Positions 20,101 through 29,978 of a stretch of 64,000 nt of DNA are shown here, in pieces. A program made the translations under genes and the position numbers. The DNA comes from Imbroritus primus (GTDB lineage Bacteria > Pseudomonadota > Gammaproteobacteria > Burkholderiales > Burkholderiaceae), in assembly GCA_000272025.2 (NCBI GenBank), contig AKCV02000006.1:107110-171109 (forward strand), in the 5' to 3' direction. The number at the start of each line of letters is the position of its first letter. Position 1 is the stretch's first letter. The notes beneath the pieces are model-generated. The model searched no databases, was not told where the DNA came from, and saw only the letters and a program-made list of their open reading frames with translations.

Positions 20101-21399
20101 ATGGACATAGCCTTAATTTTTTTCCTGATTCTCTGCAATGGCATCTTTGCCATGTCTGAAATTGCCGTCGTATCCGCGCGTAAGACGCGGCTGCAACGGC
20201 TGATGGAGGAGGGTCGGGCCGATGCGGCAGCCGCCCTCGCCCTGCACAACGAACCCTCCACATTTCTCTCGACCGTCCAGGTCGGTATCACCACCATCGG
20301 CATCCTGAGCGGCGCCATCGGCGAAAACGCCTTGGCCATGCCGATGCGTGAATGGCTGCGCGAATTCCCGGCCATCGCGCCCTACGCCGACGGCCTGGCC
20401 TTTGCCATGGTCATCGCCTTCATTACCTTCCTCTCCGTGGTCGTCGGCGAACTGGTGCCGAAGCGCCTGGCTCTGCTGGCTCCGGAAACCATCGCCATGC
20501 TGATTGCCCGGCCGATGACCTGGCTATCGGTTATTGCCCGTCCGATCGTCTTTGCGCTGTCGTGGTCCAGTTCGGCCATCCTGAAGTTACTGCGTGCGTC
20601 GCGCCCGGACGAGCCGCCAGTGACCAACGAGGAGATCAAGACGCTGATGGAGCAAGGCGCGGAGTTCGGCGTGTTCCATGCCAGCGAACAGGCCATCGTC
20701 TCCAATGTGCTGCGGCTGGACGAACAGCGCATCGGCGCCATCATGACGCCGCGCAAGGATATCGTGTGGATCGACCTCGAGGACGACCGCGACGCAATCC
20801 GGGCCGCGGTGCTGGAGAGCCCCTATTCGCGCATCGTGGTCTGCCGCCACGGCCTGGAGAACATCGAAGGCATCCTGCAGATCAGCGACCTCACCAAGCA
20901 GTTGCTCACCGACCAGCCGATTTCGCTGGAAAGCGTCCTGCGCACCCCGCTGTACGTGCCGGAAACGATCACCACCACGCAGATGCTCGAAAGCTTCCGC
21001 CGTGCGCGATTGCACTTCGGCCTGATCGTCGACGAGTACGGTGACCTGCAGGGCCTGGTCACGCTGACCGACGTACTGACGGCCATCGTCGGCGATCTGC
21101 CGAACGACAGCGAAGCGGCAGCCGCCGACGCCGTGCGCCGCGAAGACGGCACGTGGCTGATCGACGGCGCGATGACACTGGAACGCTTCGGCCAACTGAT
21201 GAATATCGATCGCTTCGAGAACGACCGCGGCGACGATTTCCACACGATGGGCGGTTTTGCCATGCACTACCTCGGCCGTATTCCCGCCGTGGCGGACCGC
21301 TTTGAACGCGGGGGCTTTACTTTCGAGATCGTCGACATGGATCGTAACCGTGTCGACAAGATGCTGGTGACGCCACCGCCCGAAGAACCCGAACTCTGA
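20101..21399 (+). CDS. CNNM/CorC (HlyC) family membrane protein with CBS domains
   Basis: 432 residues. The N-terminal DUF21/CNNM membrane domain has about four helices and includes CNGIFAMSEIAVVSARKTRL and the VGELVPKRLAL motif. It is followed by a CBS pair from about residue 210, with the MTPRKDIVWIDLEDDRDAIR and LIVDEYGDLQGLVTLTDVL segments. A CorC/HlyC-type transporter-associated domain ends the protein. Family members act in Mg2+ or Co2+ efflux and ion homeostasis. ATG at 20101 is preferred to a GTG at 20086 because the transmembrane start MDIALIFFLILCNG is standard for the family. Confidence 0.88.
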   Translation: MDIALIFFLILCNGIFAMSEIAVVSARKTRLQRLMEEGRADAAAALALHNEPSTFLSTVQVGITTIGILSGAIGENALAMPMREWLREFPAIAPYADGLAFAMVIAFITFLSVVVGELVPKRLALLAPETIAMLIARPMTWLSVIARPIVFALSWSSSAILKLLRASRPDEPPVTNEEIKTLMEQGAEFGVFHASEQAIVSNVLRLDEQRIGAIMTPRKDIVWIDLEDDRDAIRAAVLESPYSRIVVCRHGLENIEGILQISDLTKQLLTDQPISLESVLRTPLYVPETITTTQMLESFRRARLHFGLIVDEYGDLQGLVTLTDVLTAIVGDLPNDSEAAAADAVRREDGTWLIDGAMTLERFGQLMNIDRFENDRGDDFHTMGGFAMHYLGRIPAVADRFERGGFTFEIVDMDRNRVDKMLVTPPPEEPEL

Positions 21400-21452
21400 T
21401 AGCCGGGCCGAACCGACCGCTGATCGGGGCCGGCCGTTGAATCCGCACGCCC

Positions 21453-22655
21453 ATGCCGCCAACTGCCCGCTCCGACCGCCCCGCGATCCGCTCCCCCCTC
21501 TCCGATCTGTCGCTGTCCGCCGTGGTGGCCGGTTTCGTCGCCACGCTCACCGGCTACGCCAGCTCGTTGGTCCTGATCATCCAGGCCGGGCAGGCCGCCG
21601 GCCTCGGCTCGGACCTGATCGTGTCGTGGATCTGGGCCACCTCCATCGGTACGGCCATCACGTCGATCTTCCTGTCACTCACCACGCGCACGCCCATCGG
21701 CATCGCATGGTCCACACCCGGCGCGGCGCTGCTGATCGCCAGCCTGCCCACGGTGCCCTACCCGGAAGCTATCGGCGCCTTTTTATTCGCGGCAGTGCTG
21801 ATGATCATCGTGGGCGTCACCGGATGGTTCGACAAACTGATCCGCGCACTGCCGGCATCGATTGCAGCCGCGCTGCTCGCTGGCATCCTGTTCCGCATCA
21901 GCATGGACATGTTCGTGTCGGCGCAGAGCCAGACCTCGCTGATCCTGCCGCTGGTGGCTGCCTACCTGCTCGCCAAGCGCTTTATCCCGCGCTATGCGGT
22001 ACTGACCGTGCTGGTGCTTGGCATGGCGCTCGCCGCCGCGCATGGCGACCTGCATACCGAGCAGGTCACGCTGGCGTTCGGACTGCCCGTGTGGACGACA
22101 CCCGCTTTCTCGATGCAGTCGTGCATCAGCATCGGCATTCCACTGTTCGTGGTGGCGCTGGCATCGCAGAACATTCCCGGACTGGCCGTGCTGCGTGCCG
22201 ATGGCTACCCCCTGCCCGCCTCTCCGCTGATCAGCGCCACCGGCATCGCCTCGCTCGTCTCAGCACCGTTCGGCTCGCACGGCATCAACCTCGCCGCCAT
22301 TACCGCCGCCATGTGCACCGGCCCGAGCGCCCACGAGGATCCGTCGCGGCGCTACATGGCAGCGGTATCGTGCGGTGTTTTCTATCTGATCGGCGGTACG
22401 CTGAGTGCGTCGATTGCCAGCATCTTCGGCGCCTTCCCGAAGGCGCTCATCCTATCGATTGCCGGACTCGCCCTGCTGGGTTCCATCGCCAACGGCCTGT
22501 CCGGCGCCATGAGCGACCCGCAAGAGCGCGAACCCGCCCTCTTCACCTTCATGATCACGGCCTCGGGCCTGACGCTGTTCGGTATCGGCTCAGCCTTCTG
22601 GGGACTGGTCGGCGGACTGCTGGCCCTGCTTCTGTTGCGGCAGCGGTCGCGCTGA
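21453..22655 (+). CDS. benE: Benzoate/H+ symporter family protein
   Basis: 400 residues and about 12 membrane helices, matching BenE over the full length. It has the DLSLSAVVAGFVATLTGYASS start, then SIFLSLTTRTPIGIAWSTPGAALL and the internal SAPFGSHGINLAAITAAMCTG block with the HEDPSRRY motif. BenE proteins import benzoate with protons. No ben or cat catabolic genes are adjacent, so the real substrate may differ. It follows the CorC-like gene by 53 bp and may be co-transcribed. Confidence 0.9.
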   Translation: MPPTARSDRPAIRSPLSDLSLSAVVAGFVATLTGYASSLVLIIQAGQAAGLGSDLIVSWIWATSIGTAITSIFLSLTTRTPIGIAWSTPGAALLIASLPTVPYPEAIGAFLFAAVLMIIVGVTGWFDKLIRALPASIAAALLAGILFRISMDMFVSAQSQTSLILPLVAAYLLAKRFIPRYAVLTVLVLGMALAAAHGDLHTEQVTLAFGLPVWTTPAFSMQSCISIGIPLFVVALASQNIPGLAVLRADGYPLPASPLISATGIASLVSAPFGSHGINLAAITAAMCTGPSAHEDPSRRYMAAVSCGVFYLIGGTLSASIASIFGAFPKALILSIAGLALLGSIANGLSGAMSDPQEREPALFTFMITASGLTLFGIGSAFWGLVGGLLALLLLRQRSR

Positions 22656-22777
22656 GCTTCGCACTGCGCCTCCCCTCGATCCCTACGCCTGTGCAGATGG
22701 CGATACGCAGCGACTTCTGCATTGGCACGCGAGTGGAGTAGAATGCGCGTGCTGCACGGCACACCGCTGCAGCGTGT

Positions 22778-22852
22778 CTCGCCGTAGTTCAATGGATAGA
22801 ACGCGGACCTCCTAAGTCTGAGATACAGGTTCGATTCCTGTCGGCGGGACCA
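22778..22852 (+). tRNA. tRNA-Arg (anticodon CCT)
   Basis: A 75-nt cloverleaf. The acceptor stem CTCGCCG pairs with CGGCGGG (one T-G wobble). The D stem is GTTC/GAAC, and the anticodon stem CGGAC/GTCTG encloses the loop CTCCTAA, giving anticodon CCT. The T arm is ACAGG-TTCGATT-CCTGT. The discriminator is A and CCA is encoded in the genome. It reads the AGG codon. Confidence 0.95.
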
Positions 22853-22906
22853 CCTCCTCCACCTTCTCCATTTCCTCTTCACTACCCTCCTGAGCCACCG
22901 TGCGCT

Positions 22907-24106
22907 TCACTTCGAACGCGCAGGCACGCTACGCAGCAGAACCGCCCCCGCCACCGCCGAGACCAGCGACCCGAGCAAGACACCCAGCTTCACGCCGTTC
23001 TGCAGGGCGGCATCATCCGGAAATGCCAGCAGTCCGATGAACAGGCTCATGGTGAAACCAATGCCGCACAACAGCGCCACGCCATAGAGTTGGCGCCACG
23101 ACGCATGGCTCGGCAACTGGGCCCAGCCGAGGCGGATGGTGGCAAGCGCGGCCAGAAAGATGCCGGCTTGCTTGCCCACGAACAGGCCCAGCGCGATGCC
23201 GAGCGGAACCGGTGCGAGCAGTGCCTGTGGCGACACGCCGGCAAACGTGACGCCGGCATTGGCGAAACCGAACACTGGCACGATGAGAAAGCCGACCCAC
23301 GGCGCAATGGCGTGCTCGAGCCGCAACAATGGCGATGTCGGTGCGTCTGACTTCGCTGAATCATCAGCATCATGCGGAATGGTCAGCGCCAGCAGCACAC
23401 CCGCCAGCGTCGCGTGAATGCCAGATTTGAGCACACCGCCCCAGAGCACGAGGCCCACCAGCAGGTACCATGGCAAACGCCGGCAACCCAGCCGGTTCAT
23501 TGCCACGAGCAGTGCAAGCACTGCGGCTGCGGCAATCAGCGCGCTCACCTGGAGCTGGCTCGTGTAGAAGAAGGCAATGATCAGGATGGCACCCAGGTCG
23601 TCCAGAATGGCCAGCGCCGTCAGGAAAACCTTGAGCGAAATAGGCACGCGTGAGCCGAGCAGTGAAAGCACGCCGAGCGCAAAGGCGATATCGGTGGCGG
23701 CAGGAATGGCCCATCCGGCGGGCTGGCCCTGTGCGCCCTGGTTCAGCGCGAGGTAGATCAGCGCTGGCCCGGCCATGCCGCCAAGTGCCGCGGCGCCGGG
23801 CAGAATGCGCCGGTGCCAGGTGGACAATTGCCCGTTGATGACCTCGCGCTTGATTTCGAGCCCGACCAGCAGGAAAAACACCGCCATCAAACCATCGTTG
23901 ATCCAGTGCAGGATCGAGAGGCCGCCCAACGAATAAGCCAGCGCCGCCGTGTAATGCCCGGCCCATGGCGAGTTTGCCACGAGCAAGGCGAGCGCGGCCG
24001 CCAGCATCAGGATCATGCCGCCCGCGGCGGGATGCTGAAAAAGGATCTGGAAACGTTTGGCCGGACGGCCGTGGGCGTGTTGCGGACGGGAATGGGCGAT
24101 CGACAT
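22907..24106 (-). CDS. nhaA: Na+/H+ antiporter
   Basis: 399 residues with the NhaA pattern throughout: [28 protein letters not shown], the unwound-helix region [18 protein letters not shown], and the pair of adjacent Asp in [19 protein letters not shown] that bind and exchange Na+ and H+. The C-terminal half includes [23 protein letters not shown] at 24106 with GGAG upstream is preferred to the longer frame from 24181. It works in the inner membrane for pH and sodium homeostasis. Length is normal. Confidence 0.96.
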   Translation of the reverse strand: MSIAHSRPQHAHGRPAKRFQILFQHPAAGGMILMLAAALALLVANSPWAGHYTAALAYSLGGLSILHWINDGLMAVFFLLVGLEIKREVINGQLSTWHRRILPGAAALGGMAGPALIYLALNQGAQGQPAGWAIPAATDIAFALGVLSLLGSRVPISLKVFLTALAILDDLGAILIIAFFYTSQLQVSALIAAAAVLALLVAMNRLGCRRLPWYLLVGLVLWGGVLKSGIHATLAGVLLALTIPHDADDSAKSDAPTSPLLRLEHAIAPWVGFLIVPVFGFANAGVTFAGVSPQALLAPVPLGIALGLFVGKQAGIFLAALATIRLGWAQLPSHASWRQLYGVALLCGIGFTMSLFIGLLAFPDDAALQNGVKLGVLLGSLVSAVAGAVLLRSVPARSK

Positions 24107-24245
24107 GCGTGTGCTCCAGAAAACGGTTGATCTCGTTCTCCGTATTCGAGTCCTTGCAGCGGACCCGGGCGCACGCAGCACACGCCATGTGCCACCATTT
24201 TACCTGCTGCGTCCCGCCCAGGCAAACGTGTCGCGGCGAGACATG

Positions 24246-24273
24246 AAAAAGCCCGCCCTCGGGGGGGCGGGCT
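24246..24273 (-). terminator. Rho-independent terminator of the small membrane protein gene
   Basis: On the minus strand AGCCCGCCC pairs with GGGCGGGCT around a short C/A loop and is followed by TTTTTC. It lies 22 bp after the stop codon of the 61-residue protein gene. Confidence 0.85.
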
Positions 24274-24294
24274 GGCTGCGGACGCTCCGCACCT

Positions 24295-24480
24295 TCACGT
24301 CAAGTCTGGCAGCACATCCAGCATCAACAGGCCGAATATCAATCCGAGAATCGACCCTAGGATCCGCCATCCAATCCGGACTGAACGAATCGTTGCTGGC
24401 ACGGTGCTGAATGCAATCGCACCGGCTAGGCTGACAGTCACCAACAAATACATGCTGAAGAAGGTGGTCGGAAAATCCAT
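24295..24480 (-). CDS. Small two-span membrane protein, function unknown
   Basis: 61 residues, MDFPTTFFSMYLLVTVSLAG onward, with two hydrophobic helices separated by a basic turn (TIRSVRIGWR). GGAGG lies 5 nt before the ATG and a strong terminator follows the stop, so it is a well-formed single-gene transcription unit. Family not recognised. Confidence 0.65.
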   Translation of the reverse strand: MDFPTTFFSMYLLVTVSLAGAIAFSTVPATIRSVRIGWRILGSILGLIFGLLMLDVLPDLT

Positions 24481-24597
24481 GTCCGCCTCCGCTACCAGTG
24501 TTGCACTGGCGCTTTCAGTATAGGCGGTACAGGACGGGATGCAATACGGGCGCGCGGCCTGTCGGCATACCTGCACTGTGTGCAGGTTCGGTACCTG

Positions 24598-26280
24598 TCA
24601 CTCCTTGCGCGAGATTGCGCGCGCCAGCAGGATCACGGGGATCAATCCGGCCAGCACGATCGTCAGCGCCGGCACTGCTGCTTCACCGAGGCGTTCGTCG
24701 GCGGCCAGCTGATTGGTGATGACCGCGAGCGTATCCATATTGAACGGACGCAGCACCAGTGTTGCCGGCAATTCCTTCATCACGTCCACGAACACCAGCA
24801 AAGCTGCCGTTAGCACGCTGCGCCGAAGCAGCGGCGCGTGAATCCGGGTCAGCAACTCCCAGTTGGACGCGCCCAGGCTGCGTGCACTCGCATCGACGGC
24901 AGGCGTGATCTTGGCGAGACCAGCTTCGACGGTCTGCAGGCCCGCCGAGAGAAAGCGGACAAGATACGCATACAGCAGCGCAAAGATGGTGCCGGTCAGC
25001 GCGAGCCCGGTGAACCAGCCTTGTGCGGACATCCAGTGATCGAGGCGCGTCAGCGGAATCAGAATGCCCACGGCCAGCACTGCGCCCGGCACGGCGTAAC
25101 CGAGGCTGGCGATATCGTTGCCGAGCCGGCTCAGCCGCCCCGGCGCAAGACGTACGGCATAGGCCAGCAACAAGGTACACGCCACGGCAAGCACTGCCGT
25201 CAGCGAGGCCAGCTTGAGCGTGTTGGTCAGCCACAGCAGATAGCGTTCGACATTCAATGTCTCGACATCGCGCAGCGCCAGACGCAGCATGATCCAGGTC
25301 GGCAGCACGAAACCGATCAGCAGCGGCAACATGCACACTGCATTGGCGACCACCGCAGCTGTGCCCGACAGGCGGCGCGCTTCCGGCTTGCGGAAGCGCT
25401 GGCCGACGCCGTAGAAACGCAAGCGCCCACGGCTGCGCTTTTCGAGCACAAGCAGCACGAAGACGAACAGCAGCAATGCCGACGCCAGTTGTGCCGCGGC
25501 GACGCGGTCGCTCATCGACAACCAGGCGCGGTAGATACCGGTGGTGAAGGTCTGCACGCCAAAGTATGCAACGGCGCCGTAATCGGCCAGCGTTTCCATC
25601 AGCACAAGCGCCACGCCGGCCGCTGCGGCCGGGCGTGCCAGCGGCAGCACCACACGGAAGAACGCTTGCGCCGGACTGCTGCCGAGTGTGCGCGCGGCAT
25701 CGTGCAAGCGCGGGCTGCGCTCGATGAATGCGGTCCGCACCAGCAGGTAGACATAGGGATACAGCGCGAAGATGAACACCAGCGCCGCGCCACCAGTCGA
25801 GCGGATCTCGGGAAACCAGGGCAGGCGCCGCTCACCCGTCAGTTCGCGCAGCAGGCTCTGCACGGGACCGGAGAACTGCAGGAAATCGGTGAAGGCGTAG
25901 GCCATCACATAGGTCGGTACCGCCAAAGGCAGGATCAGGGCCCACTCGTACAGGCGCTTGCCCGGAAAATCGTAGGCCGCCACGATCCACGCCACGGCGA
26001 TGCCGATGACCGCGGCACCGAGACCGACCGAAACCAGCAGGATCAGCGTGGTTCCGATGTAAGACGGCATGACCGTCTGCAACAGGTGGCGCAGGATGTC
26101 GCGCGACGCGGCATTCGGGTCGAGCACCGTCGCCAGCAGGCCGAGTACCGGCACGGCCACCACGGCCGCCAGAGCCAGCGCGATCCAGGGCATCCATGTG
26201 TGATAGCGGCGCACCGCCCCTAAACGGCGGGATGGCCGCACAGCGGGAGCGGTATCCATGGGAGCAGCTTGGTCGGGCAT
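24598..26280 (-). CDS. ABC transporter permease, ferric-iron (FbpB) type
   Basis: 560 residues with about 12 membrane helices in two homologous halves, each ending in a binding-protein-dependent transport motif: ARTLGSSPAQAFFRVVLPLARPA and ARSLGASNWELLTRIHAPLLR. This fused double-permease layout is typical of FbpB/SfuB ferric-iron importers. ATG at 26280 is chosen; the longer frame starts inside the Fur-like site and is not credible (26259 is another option). It is divergent from its likely ATPase across that site. The substrate-binding protein gene is not in the window. Confidence 0.87.
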   Translation of the reverse strand: MPDQAAPMDTAPAVRPSRRLGAVRRYHTWMPWIALALAAVVAVPVLGLLATVLDPNAASRDILRHLLQTVMPSYIGTTLILLVSVGLGAAVIGIAVAWIVAAYDFPGKRLYEWALILPLAVPTYVMAYAFTDFLQFSGPVQSLLRELTGERRLPWFPEIRSTGGAALVFIFALYPYVYLLVRTAFIERSPRLHDAARTLGSSPAQAFFRVVLPLARPAAAAGVALVLMETLADYGAVAYFGVQTFTTGIYRAWLSMSDRVAAAQLASALLLFVFVLLVLEKRSRGRLRFYGVGQRFRKPEARRLSGTAAVVANAVCMLPLLIGFVLPTWIMLRLALRDVETLNVERYLLWLTNTLKLASLTAVLAVACTLLLAYAVRLAPGRLSRLGNDIASLGYAVPGAVLAVGILIPLTRLDHWMSAQGWFTGLALTGTIFALLYAYLVRFLSAGLQTVEAGLAKITPAVDASARSLGASNWELLTRIHAPLLRRSVLTAALLVFVDVMKELPATLVLRPFNMDTLAVITNQLAADERLGEAAVPALTIVLAGLIPVILLARAISRKE

Positions 26281-26408
26281 GGCGCAGGCAAGACAGAATG
26301 TTGAACCGGATACCGTCCGGGATGGCGGCACGACACCACCACCGAAAACATCGAGGCTGGTCTGCGTGGGTAGCGCGGCAGGCTGGCGGATTGCCGCGCA
26401 CGCGCATT

Positions 26409-26427
26409 GCAAATTATACTCATTCGC
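26409..26427. promoter_or_regulatory. Fur-box-like operator between the divergent iron transporter genes
   Basis: A 19-bp site, GCAAATTATACTCATTCGC, matches 13 of 19 positions of the GATAATGATAATCATTATC consensus when aligned by eye. It is a local AT-rich patch in GC-rich DNA between the permease and ATPase genes, where one repressor could control both. Confidence 0.65.
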
Positions 26428-26505
26428 TTAACCATTACCGATGTCGCCCTGACCGCACCGGACTGGCTACCCCGCCAGCCCTCTTGCGGTCCGACCTGCC
26501 GCTTC

Positions 26506-27603
26506 ATGACGCAGCCACACCTGCAACTCGACCGTATCCACATTGCCTACGACACCCCGACGGGTGCCCAGGAAGTCATCAGCGGCCTGTCCCTGGCCCT
26601 GGCCAAGGGCCAGATCGGCTGCTTGCTGGGGCCATCGGGTTGCGGCAAGACCACCGTGCTGCGCGCCATCTGCGGCTTCGAGCCCCTGTCGGGCGGCGCC
26701 ATCACACTGCACGGCGTCACTGTCAGCGACGCCCGGTACAGCATGCCGCCGGAGAAGCGCAAGGTCGGCGTGGTGTTCCAGGACTACGCCCTGTTTCCGC
26801 ATTTGTCCGTCGCCGACAACATCGGCTTCGGCCTGCGCAAGCTGCCCCGCGATGCGCGGCAGGCACGCGTGCAGGAGCTGCTGGGACTGGTCGGCCTGCC
26901 CCAGGCCGGCGGCAAGTATCCGCACGAACTGTCCGGCGGCCAGCAGCAACGCGTCGCCCTGGCCCGCGCCCTGGCGCCTGCGCCGGAACTGCTGCTGCTG
27001 GACGAGCCCTTTTCGAACCTCGATGTCGATCTGCGCGAGCGTCTTGCGACCGAGGTGCGCGACATCATCAAGCATGCGGGCGCGACGGCCATCCTGGTCA
27101 CGCATGACCAGTTCGAGGCCTTTGCCATCGCCGACGAGATCGGTGTGATGTCGAATGGCACCATCGTGCAGTGGGACGACCCATACAATCTCTATCATCA
27201 ACCGCACACGCGCTTTGTCGCCGACTTCATCGGCCGTGGCGTGTTCGTGCCTGGCCGCCATGTGGCGGAAGCGGACGGCGAGGCACATGTCGATATTGAG
27301 CTGGGGCAGTTGCCGCTCTCGGCCTGCGAGATCGCCGAGCAGCATCTGGCTAACGGTGGGGACAGTGTCGACGTGCTTCTCCGGGCCGACGATGTTTTGC
27401 ACGACGACGACAGCCCGCTCAAGGCCCAGGTGGTGCGCAAGGCATTTCGCGGCGCCGATTTCCTGTACACGCTGCGGCTGCCATCCGGGCGCGAGGTACT
27501 GGCCTACGTGCCCAGCCACCATGACCATGCCATTGGCGAGATGATCGGCATTCGCCTCGTGGCCGACCATGTGGTGACATTTCCGGCACGCGCCAGCGCA
27601 TGA
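26506..27603 (+). CDS. ABC transporter ATP-binding protein, ferric-iron (FbpC) type
   Basis: 365 residues. Walker A is GPSGCGKTTVLRAICG, Q-loop VVFQDYALFPHLSVADN, signature LSGGQQQRVALARALA, Walker B LLLLDEPFSNLD, and H-loop ILVTHDQFEAFAIADEI. A C-terminal TOBE-like regulatory domain runs from about 240 to the end, as in FbpC and related iron, sulfate and polyamine ATPases. The permease is the divergent neighbour. Start at 26506 (MTQPHLQLD); the longer frame from 26407 begins in the operator. Confidence 0.9.
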   Translation: MTQPHLQLDRIHIAYDTPTGAQEVISGLSLALAKGQIGCLLGPSGCGKTTVLRAICGFEPLSGGAITLHGVTVSDARYSMPPEKRKVGVVFQDYALFPHLSVADNIGFGLRKLPRDARQARVQELLGLVGLPQAGGKYPHELSGGQQQRVALARALAPAPELLLLDEPFSNLDVDLRERLATEVRDIIKHAGATAILVTHDQFEAFAIADEIGVMSNGTIVQWDDPYNLYHQPHTRFVADFIGRGVFVPGRHVAEADGEAHVDIELGQLPLSACEIAEQHLANGGDSVDVLLRADDVLHDDDSPLKAQVVRKAFRGADFLYTLRLPSGREVLAYVPSHHDHAIGEMIGIRLVADHVVTFPARASA

Positions 27604-28108
27604 ATCCAGGGGCTAGTGGATTCCGCTGTCCCGGATCCACAACGCAGTTCCGGTCCGGCAAGAGATTTGCGATGCACTGCAACAATTTTTCAGGGCGTCT
27701 GTTATACTGCGCGCCAGTGAGTTCGCCATGCGAGCCCCGCGAGGATGTTTTTCCGGCGTTGCTGTCCTGCGCCACCCTGCCCGCACCCGCTCCCATCTCT
27801 GCATTACCGTCCAATGTCCGGCTTGCCGGCCACAGACCTCCGCAGAAGCAATCTCACCTGATGCTTCGCCTCCGATCCTGTTAAGGCAGTGCATGCGCCG
27901 CTTGTGTGCGCAATGAAACTGCCCGCCTGCCGGGAAATGTGTCAGCTAGCCAGTCCGAGCGATTGGTCGCCGATCCTGTCCCCAGCCTGCCACCGTAGCC
28001 AGCCTGGCTGTCCCTACGGTCTCATTGATTGGCGCCGACGCCCACGACGACGCTGCATACCGCCGCTCCGCTCAACCGGAAGGGCGCTGCTTTTTCTGAA
28101 AGAACCAT
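27604..28108 (+). promoter_or_regulatory. Long leader region of the DEAD-box helicase gene
   Basis: 505 bp without a credible gene. A TATACT at 27713-27718 is a good -10 candidate, which would give a leader of about 385 nt before the helicase ATG. Long structured leaders are common for cold-inducible RNA helicase genes. No conserved riboswitch was recognised. Confidence 0.4.
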
Positions 28109-29869
28109 ATGACACAGCAACTGAACGAAACGACTCAGCCTATCGTGCCGAGCCCGATCGAAAAACTCGAAGCCATTCTGCACGCCGGCGATACCGCCGC
28201 TACCGCACCGCAGGCCACCGACTCCCCCTTCGCCGCGCTTGGCCTCAATGCCAATCTGCAACGCGCTCTCGCGGAAATCGACTTCACCCAGCCGACCGAA
28301 GTCCAGGCCAAGGCGATCCCTGCCTCGCTGGCCGGACGCGACCTGCTGGTCTCGAGCCAGACCGGTTCGGGCAAAACGGCCGCTTTCATGCTGCCAGCAC
28401 TGCAACTGATCAGCGAGAAGCCGGCCCCTGCCCGTCCGCACTCTGACGAACCAGTCAAGCGTATGAAGGGGAAACGCCCGCGTCCGCAGCCGGCGCAACC
28501 TTCGCTGCTGGTGCTGACGCCCACGCGCGAACTGGCGCTGCAGGTAAGCAATGCCACCCTGCAGTTCGGCAAGCACCTGCGCCGCATCTTCTGCGCCAGC
28601 ATCCTTGGCGGCATGCCGTATCCCAAGCAGCTGGCCATGCTGGCCAAGATGCCGGACATCCTGGTCGCCACGCCGGGCCGCCTGCTCGACCATATCGCCT
28701 CGGGCCGCATCGACCTGTCCAAGCTGGACATGCTGGTGTTCGACGAAGCCGACCGCATGCTCGACATGGGCTTCACCGATGACATCGACGCTATCGTCGC
28801 CGCCACGCCGGCAACGCGCCAGACGCTGATGTTCTCGGCCACCGTGGACGGCAACATCGCCCGCCTGGCAGCGCGCATGCTGCGCGATCCGCAGCGCATC
28901 GAAATCGCCGCGGCCAAGGTAACGGCGAACAACATCGAACAGCGCCTGCACTATGCGGATGACCTGTCGCACAAACAGCAACTGCTCGACCACCTGCTGC
29001 GCGACGTGTCGCTCAAGCAGGCCATCGTCTTCACCGCCACCAAGCGTGACGCCGACTCGCTCGCCGAACGCCTGGCCGACACGGGCTTTTCCGCTGGGGC
29101 GTTGCATGGCGACATGAACCAGGGTGCGCGCAACCGCATGCTGACCGCCCTGCGGCGCGGCAACATCCAGGTGCTGGTGGCCACCGATGTAGCCGCTCGC
29201 GGCATCGACGTACCGGACATCACGCACGTGGTGAACTTCGACCTGCCGAAGCAGGCCGAGGACTATGTGCACCGTATCGGCCGCACGGGCCGCGCCGGCC
29301 GCGCCGGCATCGCCATCAACCTGGTGAACCACGGCGAAGTGTTCCAGTGGCGCCGCATCGAGCGCTTCATCGACCGTCGCCTGGACGCCACGGTCATCGC
29401 CGGTCTTGAACCCAAGCGCAGCGCTGCCCGCAGTGCACCCAAGGGCAAGCCGCGCTTCGAGGGCCGTCCTGGCCAGTCGCGCCAGGGACGTCCGGGTGGC
29501 AATGGTGGCGGATATGGTGGCGGGCGCAGCGAAGGTTTCCGTGGTGACGGTTTCCGCAACGACGGCCCGCGCCACGATGGTTACCGCGCAGACGGCTACC
29601 GTGGCAAACCCGGTGGCCGACCGGACGGCTTCCGCGGCAACGCGGACAACCGCGGCAATGTGGAGGGCGCCAATGTGAACACCAACCCGTGGGCCAACAC
29701 GCGCCGCAACGATGGCGGCTACCGTGGCCAAGCCACCGGCGACCGCTATCGCGGCGATGGTGCGGGCAACGGCTTCGGCAACCGCAACGGTGACTATCGC
29801 GGCGCGGCGCGCCCGCGCAGCAACGACGGCTTCCGTGCTGGCGGCCGGTCGCGCTTCAACGACCGCTGA
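28109..29869 (+). CDS. DEAD-box RNA helicase (RhlE-like) with a Gly/Arg-rich tail
   Basis: 586 residues. Q motif region FAALGLNANLQRALAEIDFTQPTEVQ, motif I SSQTGSGKTAAF, Ia PTRELALQV, II VFDEADRMLDMGF, III FSATVDGN, V ATDVAARGIDVPD and VI HRIGRTGRAGRAG are all present. A Lys/Arg/Pro-rich insert follows motif I (about 112-130). From about 440 the tail is a disordered Gly, Arg, Asn and Asp-rich RGG-like region, expected to bind RNA and possibly form condensates. It unwinds RNA during ribosome assembly or mRNA turnover. Rightward single gene with a long leader. Confidence 0.93.
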   Translation: MTQQLNETTQPIVPSPIEKLEAILHAGDTAATAPQATDSPFAALGLNANLQRALAEIDFTQPTEVQAKAIPASLAGRDLLVSSQTGSGKTAAFMLPALQLISEKPAPARPHSDEPVKRMKGKRPRPQPAQPSLLVLTPTRELALQVSNATLQFGKHLRRIFCASILGGMPYPKQLAMLAKMPDILVATPGRLLDHIASGRIDLSKLDMLVFDEADRMLDMGFTDDIDAIVAATPATRQTLMFSATVDGNIARLAARMLRDPQRIEIAAAKVTANNIEQRLHYADDLSHKQQLLDHLLRDVSLKQAIVFTATKRDADSLAERLADTGFSAGALHGDMNQGARNRMLTALRRGNIQVLVATDVAARGIDVPDITHVVNFDLPKQAEDYVHRIGRTGRAGRAGIAINLVNHGEVFQWRRIERFIDRRLDATVIAGLEPKRSAARSAPKGKPRFEGRPGQSRQGRPGGNGGGYGGGRSEGFRGDGFRNDGPRHDGYRADGYRGKPGGRPDGFRGNADNRGNVEGANVNTNPWANTRRNDGGYRGQATGDRYRGDGAGNGFGNRNGDYRGAARPRSNDGFRAGGRSRFNDR

Positions 29870-29978
29870 TCGCCTGCTGATCGATTGGCATCGCACGCCC
29901 CGGCGGGTTTACTCGCCGGCTGCGATCACAATGCCAGCCTCCGTTGCGCATGATTAGCCGCGCATCACGCCAGCGTGA

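Noticed and set aside
28022..29896. 624-codon minus-strand frame with Ala/Val/Thr-rich repeats
   Set aside because: Reverse of the helicase gene; the repeats mirror its Gly/Arg tail.
29880..29978. Hairpin with CCGGCG arms after the helicase gene
   Set aside because: No T run, so terminator function cannot be supported.
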